A stretch of 64,000 nt of DNA, from the NCBI RefSeq assembly GCF_040126055.1, contig NZ_CP143541.1, forward strand, positions 1,178,001-1,242,000. The letters run 5' to 3'. The position numbers and the translations under genes were made by a program. Positions within the stretch are counted from its first letter, which is position 1, and the number at the start of each line of letters is the position of its first letter. The notes under the pieces are model-generated. The model worked only from the letters and a program-made list of their open reading frames with translations, was not told the DNA's origin and did not search any database. Source of the stretch: Pseudalkalibacillus sp. SCS-8. GTDB lineage: Bacteria; Bacillota; Bacilli; Bacillales; Fictibacillaceae. Below, piece after piece: positions 7,868 to 14,742 of the stretch.

Positions 7868-8200
7868 ATGCGGGTCTATAATAAGCTCGTCAGGGATAGG
7901 ATTCCTGAAATCATTGCAAAATCTGGGGATGAATACAGAGCGGAAATACTCAGCGACGATGTTTACAAAACGATGTTAGAAGTGAAAGCAGCCGAAGAGC
8001 TCGAAGAATACCGTCAAGCAAATACGCGCACGGAACGTATTGAGGAACTTGCAGATGTACTTGAAGTCATTTATTCGTTAGCAGGTGCCAACGGTTGCTC
8101 AGTGGAAAAACTTGAAACCGTAAGGAAAAAGAAGAAGGAACAAAAGGGCGGCTTCTCCCAAAAGATTTTTCTTCAAGATGTCATAGAAAATAAAAAATAA
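7868..8200 (+). CDS. MazG-like nucleoside triphosphate pyrophosphohydrolase
   Basis: A 110-residue all-alpha NTP pyrophosphohydrolase (phosphoribosyl-ATP pyrophosphatase-like superfamily). The opening YNKLVRDRIPEII is the signature of a widespread Bacillus group. The Mg-binding helix pair ExxE...ExxD is visible as AAEELEEYRQA (residues about 42-52) and RIEELADVLEVIYSL (about 57-71). These enzymes hydrolyse nucleoside triphosphates to monophosphate and pyrophosphate and are thought to cleanse the nucleotide pool; the preferred base is unknown. ATG with GAGGGGG upstream. Confidence 0.85.
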   Translation: MRVYNKLVRDRIPEIIAKSGDEYRAEILSDDVYKTMLEVKAAEELEEYRQANTRTERIEELADVLEVIYSLAGANGCSVEKLETVRKKKKEQKGGFSQKIFLQDVIENKK

Positions 8201-8253
8201 AAACATCCGATTATTAATAAAAAATCCATACGAACGCCTTCAGTTCCTTCGGA

Positions 8254-8363
8254 GTGTCAGACACTTTGAAAGTAACCCGTCATATCAATGATCAGCTGAG
8301 GTGTCAGACACTTCGGAAGAAGCCCGTCATATCAGTGGTCAGCTGAAGTGTCTGACACTTCAG
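8254..8363. repeat. 47-bp tandem repeat headed by a GTGTCAGACAC palindrome-like core
   Basis: Two full 47-base units (8254-8300 and 8301-8347) and a third partial one (8348-8363). Each starts GTGTCAGACAC or GTGTCTGACAC, followed by a conserved CCCGTCATATCA...GTCAGCTGA tail. The region between the pyrophosphohydrolase and the RsbR gene holds nothing else recognisable. Confidence 0.9.
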
Positions 8364-8439
8364 TAAAAATTGGTTGAAGGACATATGTGGATGGTAACGA
8401 AGTAGTTATGCGGCATAATTAAGAACATGGGGGGATTTG

Positions 8440-9306
8440 ATGTCAAATCAAGCGGTAAAGAACGATTACATCACACGGTTAGCCAAATCCATCATTGCCA
8501 ATAAGGTGGAAATTGCAGGACAGATCGTGAGCATGAGAAGTCAGGATATCGATACTGAAAATGATTTCTTTACAGAGGAATCTCTTTTAAGTAGAGCGTT
8601 AGATCTCATCCAGCTCATCGGGGATTATTTAGATAAGGATATTGAACATGATATCGGGGAAATCGTCAGCTGGGGAGCTGAAAAAGGTAAACAAGCTGTA
8701 GTGGTTGAAGCTCCGATCTCGGAATCGTTAAGGACAACACCATATTATCGTAAAGTGCTTTGGTCTTATGTTGCTGAATTTGCTGAGGAAGAAGATCTTT
8801 CACTGGACAAGATCATTGTAATTGCCAATCGCCTGGACGTCATATTAGACCAAGCTGTATATGGATATAGTAAAAGCTTTGTCGAATATAACATTGAAAT
8901 TGCAGCAAAGTACCATGAGGCGGTATTGGAACTGTCTGTTCCCGTCGTACCTTTATTTGATGGAGTAGCCGTCTTGCCGATCATCGGGGAGGTTGATACA
9001 AACCGGGCGAAGCTTATTCAGGATCGAGCGATTGAACGTTGTGAAGAACTGAAGCTCGACCGGATCATCATCGATTTATCCGGGGTTGCCGTAGTGGATA
9101 CAATGGTAGCAAATCATCTCTTTCAATTGGTGAAGACACTTCGCTTGTTAGGCGTGAAATCACTCTTTACGGGAATCCGAAGTGCCGTAGCCATAACTGC
9201 TGTAAATTTAGGGATCGAACTGAAAGATATGAACATATACACGACATTACAACAAGCACTCGATGCTTTGGGTTATGGAAAAGTACGAGAGGAAACCATT
9301 TATTAG
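8440..9306 (+). CDS. RsbR-type stressosome protein (STAS domain), paralogue 1
   Basis: A 288-residue RsbR family protein. Family members form the stressosome scaffold that controls sigma-B through RsbS and RsbT. The N-terminal half (residues 1-160) is the helical non-heme globin-like sensor domain; the C-terminal STAS domain starts near VPVVPLFDGVAVLPIIGEVD and contains LDRIIIDLSGVAVVDTMVANHLFQ, with the threonine equivalent to RsbR T171, and LFTGIRSAVA, equivalent to the T205 region. ATG 8440 is used, with GGGGGG upstream; a TTG one codon before is less likely. No rsbS, rsbT or sigB gene is near, as is usual for RsbR paralogues such as RsbRB-RD. A second paralogue lies at 35 kb. Confidence 0.9.
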   Translation: MSNQAVKNDYITRLAKSIIANKVEIAGQIVSMRSQDIDTENDFFTEESLLSRALDLIQLIGDYLDKDIEHDIGEIVSWGAEKGKQAVVVEAPISESLRTTPYYRKVLWSYVAEFAEEEDLSLDKIIVIANRLDVILDQAVYGYSKSFVEYNIEIAAKYHEAVLELSVPVVPLFDGVAVLPIIGEVDTNRAKLIQDRAIERCEELKLDRIIIDLSGVAVVDTMVANHLFQLVKTLRLLGVKSLFTGIRSAVAITAVNLGIELKDMNIYTTLQQALDALGYGKVREETIY

Positions 9307-9381
9307 ATTATTGTGTTCTACCAAAACACGTTAGTTCCGAAACGGTACAGAAAAGTACATATTGAAAGGTTAAAAAATTAG

Positions 9382-9642
9382 CTATTGAAGGTAATCTTCT
9401 GTGTAGTCTTGACCCAACGTCACACGACCGATGCCTTCTTCGGCTAATTTTTTTTGTAATCGATCAAGTACGTATAGTGTCACCATTTCAGTCATATCTT
9501 CATGAGCCAGTTCATCAAGTAATTCGAAGATTTCCTCTTTACTCTTCACTTCTAATACGCCATATACGATTGGGTACATATCTTCTTCATCAGCTGAAAA
9601 ATGATATTTGAATGTCTCGTATAAGTCATCTATCCATTGCAT
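9382..9642 (-). CDS. Conserved small acidic protein (86 aa, unknown)
   Basis: I cannot name this family. The sequence (start MQWIDDLYETFKYHFSADEEDMYP) is acidic, helical and without membrane segments or cysteines. ATG 9642 follows GAGGTGATT at good spacing; the track GTG four codons earlier is part of that ribosome site. It is transcribed away from tRNA-Gln. Confidence 0.75.
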   Translation of the reverse strand: MQWIDDLYETFKYHFSADEEDMYPIVYGVLEVKSKEEIFELLDELAHEDMTEMVTLYVLDRLQKKLAEEGIGRVTLGQDYTEDYLQ

Positions 9643-9693
9643 TACAATCACCTCGTTCCTTACTTTCCCCTCGAAAAATTAAGCTCATACATT

Positions 9694-9722
9694 TTGAAAA
9701 ATACGGTGAAATATTGTAAAAT
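9694..9722 (+). promoter_or_regulatory. Sigma-A promoter for tRNA-Gln
   Basis: TTGAAA, a 17-base spacer and TAAAAT, ending 44 bases upstream of the tRNA. Confidence 0.7.
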
Positions 9723-9766
9723 AAACGTATAAAATCGAGTGAACTTCTCATAATAAAAAATGTTGT

Positions 9767-9841
9767 TGGGCTATAGCCAAGCGGTAAGGCAACGGACTTT
9801 GACTCCGTCATGCGCTGGTTCGAATCCAGCTAGCCCAGCCA
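9767..9841 (+). tRNA. tRNA-Gln (anticodon TTG)
   Basis: A 75-base cloverleaf with encoded CCA. The acceptor arm TGGGCTA pairs with TAGCCCA, the anticodon stem ACGGA/TCCGT encloses CTTTGAC with anticodon TTG, and the T arm contains GGTTCGAATCC. The discriminator base is G, as expected for tRNA-Gln. Confidence 0.97.
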
Positions 9842-9850
9842 TACATATTA

Positions 9851-9880
9851 AAAAAACACCTTCAATGGGTGTTTTTTATT
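9851..9880 (+). terminator. Terminator after tRNA-Gln
   Basis: AAAAAACACC pairs with GGTGTTTTTT, six-base loop, T-rich tail. Confidence 0.9.
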
Positions 9881-9929
9881 TATTAAAAGGCTCTGTTTGC
9901 TTTTATTGTTGATATTTAAAGGTTCAAAT

Positions 9930-9968
9930 GGGACTGGCTCTTTACATTAGAGTCAGTCTCATCTTTTT
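9930..9968 (+). terminator. Second terminator-like hairpin downstream of tRNA-Gln
   Basis: GGGACTGGCTCT pairs with AGAGTCAGTCTC (two G-U pairs), followed by ATCTTTTT. No gene lies between it and the tRNA terminator. Confidence 0.7.
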
Positions 9969-10084
9969 ATTAATAGTAAGATGGTACTCATTCCAGAGAA
10001 TGGTAAAGGGATAGAAGGTTTTATCCAGAAGTGATGTAGAAAATGCGCGGATAGGTTAAACCTATCCATTTAAGGGGGAATACG

Positions 10085-10692
10085 ATGGGAAAGTGGATCC
10101 ATGCCGTCGTTTTCATGAGTATCATTGGAATCATCTTGTTTTTGTTCCAGGAAATGATTTTCCACCCACATTAGACACGGACCTGTTAGAGGAAGTGGAG
10201 GATGCGACCCATTTGATGGATACCGACAACATGCCTCTTACAACGGCTTATATAGCACCTTCAACAGAAGCAGCCCTTGAAGCTTTACCTTTTGAACTTC
10301 CTTTACCAGAAAATCTACCTTTTGATGGTAGTCCGTTCGAAGTAGTCGATTTGCTTGATATGAACGAAAAGGACGGTAAGGAGATCAGGGTCAAGTTGAA
10401 AAGTGTATTGAACGATGACCCTCTAGAAGGCTGGATTTCAGTTGAAGCGGAGGATGCAACAGGTTCTAGACTCCCAACTGGAATAGCTACCCCAGTCAAA
10501 TTTTCAGATCAACGCACCGGCCATTTTCAGACGAACCAATCTCTTGAAAGCAGTATGCTTCAATGGACCGAGAATGATATCTGGTACACAATCACGTATT
10601 TGAATAAACAGGAAACCTATGATGTACAAAAGCACAAGGAAATTTTGGTCGATTTAGCTGAACAGATCATGGACCAGTTCAATAAACAATAA
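10085..10692 (+). pseudogene. Membrane-anchored protein gene with a single frameshift
   Basis: A good ribosome site (AAGGGGGAATACG) precedes ATG 10085, which opens a frame encoding a signal-anchor (MGKWIHAVVFMSIIGIILFL, then FQEMIFHP) but stops at TAG near 10170. The continuation TLDTDLLEEVEDATHLMDTDNM and about 170 more sensible residues runs in another frame to 10692. One extra base in the TTTTCCACCC stretch (about 10158-10168) would join both parts into a protein of about 200 residues with an N-terminal membrane helix and an acidic extracytoplasmic domain. The frame-1 reading upstream of this point (from GTG 10093) has no ribosome site and an implausible sequence. The family is not recognised. 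It could be a true mutation, a sequencing error, or less likely programmed slippage. Confidence 0.75.
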
Positions 10693-10758
10693 CCGGCCAG
10701 TCCACTTAACCTTAGGCAGTCCCTTGTTGTAAGCGATTACGTATCCTTCAGAAAACTT

Positions 10759-10788
10759 TTGACAAATCGACCTAAAATCCGACATAAT
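10759..10788 (+). promoter_or_regulatory. Sigma-A promoter for the glycine riboswitch transcript
   Basis: TTGACA, an 18-base spacer and CATAAT, about 30 bases upstream of the first aptamer. Confidence 0.75.
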
Positions 10789-10815
10789 GAAATAAGAATC
10801 GAATATGCGAATGAA

Positions 10816-10975
10816 GGTCGTGGGAGAGTCGGAAGCCGTACACCGACACCGAAGGAGCAAGTTCCAAAAAGCCTTGGAGCAAATCTCTCAGGTAAACGAA
10901 CTACGATCTGACGCATCTCTGGAGAGCGCGAGAGCCACCAAAGGGGTAGTAAGTAATAAACTCTCAGGTAAAAAG
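10816..10975 (+). ncRNA. Tandem glycine riboswitch (two gcvT-type aptamers)
   Basis: Two consecutive glycine aptamers are visible. The first has GGGAGAGTC...ACCGACACCGAAGGAGCAA and closes with ATCTCTCAGGTAAA (to about 10897). The second begins at ATCTCTGGAGAGCG (about 10913), has GCCACCAAAGGGGTAGTAAG and closes with ACTCTCAGGTAAA (about 10972). Both contain the paired GGAGAG / CTCTC element and the conserved CCGAAGG or CCAAAGG core. A terminator overlaps the 3' edge, so glycine binding probably alters termination ahead of sdaAB. Glycine riboswitches are best known before gcvT operons; here the target is serine dehydratase. Confidence 0.93.
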
Positions 10976-11013
10976 GACAGAGCAGGTGACATCACCTTCT
11001 TTGTCCTTTTTTT
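10971..11013 (+). terminator. Intrinsic terminator of the glycine riboswitch
   Basis: AAAAGGACAGAGCAGGTGA pairs with TCACCTTCTTTGTCCTTTT, followed by T7. It abuts the P1 stem of aptamer 2, and is the likely expression platform. Confidence 0.85.
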
Positions 11014-11098
11014 GCGCGCAAAAAATGAATCGTGTTTTTCATGACAGGGAAGAGTTTGGTGATAATCGTTTCCCTATCGGATAGGAGGCGTTAGATAA

Positions 11099-11596
11099 AT
11101 GGGATATAACAGTTGTTTTGATATTATAGGTCCAATTATGGTCGGTCCGTCCAGTTCTCATACTGCTGGTGCTGTATGGATTGGTCGTGTTGTTTATGAA
11201 TTGCTTGGGAAAGAGCCCGAAGAAGTAGAAATCCAATTGTTTGATTCATTTGCAGAAACGTATCAAGGTCATGGAACAGATAAAGCTCTCTTAGGCGGAT
11301 TGTTAGGATACGACACAGAGGATGAACGCATCAAGCATGCCTATGCATTGGCTGAGGAGGCCAACCTTTCATATGACTTTACTTTTGCAGATTCATGTGA
11401 GGAGTTCGATCATCCGAATGTTGCTATCGTGCATGCCAAAGCGGATGGACGCTCCATCGTGGTCGGTGGCGCATCGGTCGGAGGCGGCCTTTCGAAGATC
11501 TTCCGTGTGAACAGCGAGAAGACGGATTTTTCAATCAGTACGACGGATGACCTGAAAAAGTTAAGAGAATCTTTCTCAGAAGCTGTTGGTCGATAA
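11099..11596 (+). CDS. sdaAB: L-serine dehydratase beta subunit, ACT domain absent
   Basis: The beta subunit of the iron-sulfur L-serine ammonia-lyase, which with SdaAA converts serine to pyruvate and ammonia. The SDH beta domain is clear: FDIIGPIMVGPSSSHTAGAVW, then FDSFAETYQGHGTDKALLGGLLG and the late GGASVGGG. The protein ends after 165 residues, whereas the B. subtilis subunit has about 220, with a C-terminal ACT domain of roughly 70 residues. Here the sequence after GGASVGGGLSKIF is a short tail and then a stop, with no ACT motifs in any frame before sdaAA. The ATG follows GGATAGGAGGCG. It is the first gene of the riboswitch-led operon. Confidence 0.92.
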   Translation: MGYNSCFDIIGPIMVGPSSSHTAGAVWIGRVVYELLGKEPEEVEIQLFDSFAETYQGHGTDKALLGGLLGYDTEDERIKHAYALAEEANLSYDFTFADSCEEFDHPNVAIVHAKADGRSIVVGGASVGGGLSKIFRVNSEKTDFSISTTDDLKKLRESFSEAVGR

Positions 11597-11613
11597 TTGT
11601 GGAGGTGAATACG

Positions 11614-12588
11614 ATGGATATTCAATCAACAATCGATTTAATCGATTATTGTGAACGTGAAAACAAAACCATTGCTGAAGCAATGATTGATCAAGAACAA
11701 GTGAGATCAGGGCGTTCAAGAGAACAAATCTTCGAAATGATGAAAGAACGCTTCTTGAAAATGCAAAGTGCTGTCCAGGATGGATTGAATGATGCATCCG
11801 AGGCACCGAGCGGGATTTCAGGCGGTGATGCCGTGAAGATGAAGAAATATATTGAAGCGGGAGATATGCTCTCCGGTTCAATCATTAGTGATGCTATGGC
11901 CTGTTCAATGGCGACGTCTGAAACCAATGCACGGATGGGTGTCATTGTCGCCACCCCGACAGCTGGAGCAGCGGGTATATTACCTGGTGTGCTGTTTTCG
12001 CTGCAAAAGAACACAGATTTGGAAGACGATGACCTTGTCATGGGCTTGTTTACAGCAAGTATGCTCGGGTATATTATTGCGAACCGCTCTTTCATTTCAG
12101 GCGCAGCAGGAGGCTGTCAGGCAGAAGTAGGTTCTGCGACAGCAATGGCAGCTGGCACCATTGTAGAATTGAAGGGTGGATCTCCCCGACAAGCCGTCCA
12201 TTCCACAGCAATTGCAATGAAATCTCTTCTTGGTCTTGTATGTGATCCAGTTGCAGGGCTCGTAGAGGTGCCTTGCATAAAGCGGAATGTCATCGGGACG
12301 TCGATTGCATTTTCAGCTGCAGATATGGGGTTGGCGGGCATTGAAAGCCGCATTCCATGTGACGAAGTGATTGATACGATGTATGATATAGGTAAAGATA
12401 TGCCAAGAGCCCTCAAAGAGACGGCTTTGGGAGGACTTGCGATCACACCGACTGGCCAAAAGGTGAAGGAACGACTGTTTTCAAAGTCTAGTTTGGTTGA
12501 TCAACTCCGAGGAGGAAACGAACATGCAGATGACCGTAACGGAAAAAGCACTGCATCAACTGAAACTGCTGAAACTGGCGGAAGGTAA
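11614..12588 (+). CDS. sdaAA: L-serine dehydratase alpha subunit ([4Fe-4S])
   Basis: The catalytic alpha subunit of L-serine ammonia-lyase, 324 residues. Cluster-ligand cysteines are seen in GGCQAEVGSA, LVCDPVAGLVEVPC (two Cys). Other family landmarks are ISGGDAVKM, ATPTAGAAGILPGVL and ALKETALGGLAITPTG. ATG 11614 is chosen because GGAGGTG precedes it; it begins 18 bases after the sdaAB stop. Relative to the 300-residue B. subtilis protein there is a C-terminal extension of about 20-25 polar residues, produced because the frame runs 65 bases into the next gene. Confidence 0.93.
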   Translation: MDIQSTIDLIDYCERENKTIAEAMIDQEQVRSGRSREQIFEMMKERFLKMQSAVQDGLNDASEAPSGISGGDAVKMKKYIEAGDMLSGSIISDAMACSMATSETNARMGVIVATPTAGAAGILPGVLFSLQKNTDLEDDDLVMGLFTASMLGYIIANRSFISGAAGGCQAEVGSATAMAAGTIVELKGGSPRQAVHSTAIAMKSLLGLVCDPVAGLVEVPCIKRNVIGTSIAFSAADMGLAGIESRIPCDEVIDTMYDIGKDMPRALKETALGGLAITPTGQKVKERLFSKSSLVDQLRGGNEHADDRNGKSTASTETAETGGR

Positions 12589-12829
12589 AATCCTTCGCAT
12601 TGATGCCGAGATGATGGGCGGATGTGGGACGATGATGAAATTCAAACTGATTGAAGATGAGTCACGAAAAGGGGATGACGTCATCCAAGCAGCCGGAATT
12701 GATTTCTATGTCGACCTTTTTACAAAACGGAACCTCGATGATGAACTGACATTGGATTATGATGACGAAACAGGATTCATATTCGAATCGGAATGGGGTC
12801 CGATGGGCCTCGAATGTCATCTTGCATAG
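12524..12829 (+). CDS. HesB/IscA-like Fe-S biosynthesis family protein
   Basis: A 101-residue protein of the HesB-like/'iron-sulfur cluster biosynthesis' family: MTVTEKALHQLKLL at the start, RIDAEMMGGCGTMMKFKL in the middle and a late GPMGLECHLA. Canonical A-type carriers have one cysteine near residue 35 plus a C-terminal CxC; here the C-terminal pair is replaced by a single cysteine, as in the divergent Bacillus YneR/YqkB-like members. The ATG has GAGGAGG upstream, entirely inside the 3' end of sdaAA (65-base overlap), so translation is likely coupled. A role in serving the [4Fe-4S] serine dehydratase is an inference from the operon. Confidence 0.8.
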   Translation: MQMTVTEKALHQLKLLKLAEGKILRIDAEMMGGCGTMMKFKLIEDESRKGDDVIQAAGIDFYVDLFTKRNLDDELTLDYDDETGFIFESEWGPMGLECHLA

Positions 12830-12840
12830 CAACGCAATTT

Positions 12841-12872
12841 AGAACTGTCTGGACCAGGCAGTTCTATTTTTT
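12841..12872 (+). terminator. Terminator of the sda operon
   Basis: AGAACTGTCT pairs with AGGCAGTTCT (one G-U), 5-base loop, then ATTTTTT. Confidence 0.88.
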
Positions 12873-13021
12873 GGTCCTGGGAGACTGTATAAGACGAGTT
12901 GGATATTGGTAACAACTTTCATAGTGTTCTGTGATATGAACTCTTCGTGTATGCTTCGCTTCATTTCTGTTCAGGTTAGTAGAGACAACCAGGATGTATT
13001 GATAAAAGGAAGTGAGCCTAT

Positions 13022-13570
13022 TTGGGACTGTTGGAGCAAGATCGGTATTATTTACAAATTGCCCTGGAAGAAGGGGAGATAGCGGAACAGGAAAGCGGTA
13101 CTCCATTTGGATCGGTACTCGTAAAGGAAGATGGTACGTTGTATAGGCGGGATCGTAATCGCGTCTATCTCAAGTTTGATCCAACAGCACACGCAGAGTT
13201 GGAAGTGATCCGAAACAGTAGTAAAGACTTGCTGAAAGAAGGGGCAGGACGCCACTTCACGCTTTATACAACCGTTGAACCATGTGTCATGTGCACAGGT
13301 GCCATCTTTCATTCCAATATCGCAAGGGTCGTTTGGGCCTTGGATGATGACAATGTTGGTGGTTTCCGGCTCATGTATTCAAATCCTGAAACGAAACACC
13401 GGTTCAATGCGATCCAGTGGTCGTCGATGCCTTTTGGAGACCTAGCCGTCATCCAGCGTGACCGTATGCTTCGGTGGTGTGCTCAAAACAATTTGACGAT
13501 GAGCTGGCCCGAAATCGACAAAAGAAGAAAAAGGACTCTTCGGGTTGATGAAGAATGTTTCCTTGTATGA
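13022..13570 (+). CDS. Nucleoside/tRNA-type deaminase (CDA superfamily)
   Basis: A 182-residue zinc-dependent deaminase. The catalytic motifs are intact: TAHAELEVI (HAE, zinc ligand and proton shuttle) and TVEPCVMCTGAI (PCxxC). FGSVLVKEDG is the N-terminal strand typical of the superfamily. It resembles guanine deaminase/TadA-like enzymes but is longer at the C terminus (RWCAQNNLTMSWPEI...). The substrate is uncertain. The start is TTG 13022 after AAAGGAAGTGAG. Confidence 0.83.
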   Translation: MGLLEQDRYYLQIALEEGEIAEQESGTPFGSVLVKEDGTLYRRDRNRVYLKFDPTAHAELEVIRNSSKDLLKEGAGRHFTLYTTVEPCVMCTGAIFHSNIARVVWALDDDNVGGFRLMYSNPETKHRFNAIQWSSMPFGDLAVIQRDRMLRWCAQNNLTMSWPEIDKRRKRTLRVDEECFLV

Positions 13571-13600
13571 GATCTTAAAAAACATTTAGGAGGTCTGTTC

Positions 13601-14506
13601 ATGCAAGTGCAAACTTTGCTTGAAGAAATTAATCAATTATCTCAAGAGATCCAAAAGAAGAAGAAACAATTAGCAGAAATGAGAAAAGAAGTACCTGAAC
13701 AACAAGTCGAAAATTACGTTTTCACAGATCGAGATCATGAATCTGTGACACTTTCTGAGCTGTTTTTAGATAAAGACGAGTTGATCGTCATTCATAACAT
13801 GGGTGTAAGCTGTAATTATTGCACACTTTGGGCAGATGGATTCAATGGCGTATACCACCATCTTATTGAGCGTGCAGCATTCGTGGTCAGTACACCAGAC
13901 GAACCTCGTGTGCAAGAAGATATAGCAGCAGAGCGGGGTTGGAAATTCCCGATGGTTTCAACGAAAGGGACAACCTTCAAACAGGACATGGGCTATGCCG
14001 ATGGTGACTCTCCTCATCCTGGGGTTTCGACCTTCCGAAAAGATGAGAAGGGGAACATTTATCACCACGCACATGCGCCTCTGGGTCCAGGTGATGATTT
14101 TTGTGCAGTTTGGCATTTATTCGATCTTTTACCTAAAGGACAAGCTGGATTCGTACCAAAGCGAAAGATCAATCAGCATGTTCCATTGCAGTTGACGAAC
14201 AACGTAGCTGTACAGGTCAATGATTATTCTGAGGCCGTTGACTTCTATAAAAATGTGATAGGCATGAAAGTAGAAAAGACGTATGACTCTGAAACGAAGA
14301 TGTCAATGAACGGAACCAACCTCTTTATTGAAAAATCAAAGGGTAATGATGTGTTCTTTGAATTTTCAACGGATGATTTTGAGAACATGAAAAGCCGCCT
14401 GTTAGAAAACGGGTGCAAAATAACCGAGGAGCACAGCTCAACGAGCATTATGGTAAAGGATCCATACGGCTTAAATTTCCACTTGTTCGAAAGCAGTATT
14501 AAATAA
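13601..14506 (+). CDS. DUF899 thioredoxin-like protein fused to a VOC/glyoxalase domain
   Basis: A 301-residue two-domain protein. Residues about 3-33 form a charged coiled coil. Residues about 38-182 are a DUF899 (thioredoxin-fold) domain, with HNMGVSCNYCTLWADGFNG carrying a CxxC pair and GWKFPMVSTKGTTF, PGVSTFRKD as strands. Residues about 190-300 are a vicinal-oxygen-chelate domain (VPLQLTNNVAVQVNDYSEAVDFYKNVIGM ... VKDPYGLNFHLFES). DUF899 proteins usually stand alone; the fused VOC domain is less common. No enzyme activity is established for either half. The ATG follows TTTAGGAGG. Confidence 0.85.
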   Translation: MQVQTLLEEINQLSQEIQKKKKQLAEMRKEVPEQQVENYVFTDRDHESVTLSELFLDKDELIVIHNMGVSCNYCTLWADGFNGVYHHLIERAAFVVSTPDEPRVQEDIAAERGWKFPMVSTKGTTFKQDMGYADGDSPHPGVSTFRKDEKGNIYHHAHAPLGPGDDFCAVWHLFDLLPKGQAGFVPKRKINQHVPLQLTNNVAVQVNDYSEAVDFYKNVIGMKVEKTYDSETKMSMNGTNLFIEKSKGNDVFFEFSTDDFENMKSRLLENGCKITEEHSSTSIMVKDPYGLNFHLFESSIK

Positions 14507-14518
14507 AGGTTAAAGCGG

Positions 14519-14552
14519 ACAGCCCTGTCGCAGGACAGGGCTGTTTTTTTGA
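14519..14552 (+). terminator. Terminator after the DUF899-VOC gene
   Basis: An 11-bp perfect stem ACAGCCCTGTC / GACAGGGCTGT, loop GCAG, then T7. Confidence 0.95.
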
Positions 14553-14580
14553 GCGTTGGATTAGGATTATAGAAACTGGT

Positions 14581-14680
14581 GCATAAATTCGTGATATAGG
14601 TTCATAATTTTCTGTTTGGGTTCATAATTCTCCGTTTGGATTCATTTTTTCTGAAATAGGTTCATAATGAGAAAGCTAGA
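14581..14680. repeat. 20-bp-period tandem array A (five units)
   Basis: Units start at 14581, 14601, 14621, 14641 and 14661. The conserved half is GGTTCATAAT and the variable half is TTTCTGTTTG-like; the outer units are more degenerate. The array fills the gap between two convergent terminators. Read on the minus strand the core is ATTATGAACC followed by an A-rich half. Confidence 0.85.
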
Positions 14681-14742
14681 CCTGAACCTAAACAATGAAA
14701 AAGGGATGACGCTGCTCCAGCAGTTCATCCCTTTATATACCA

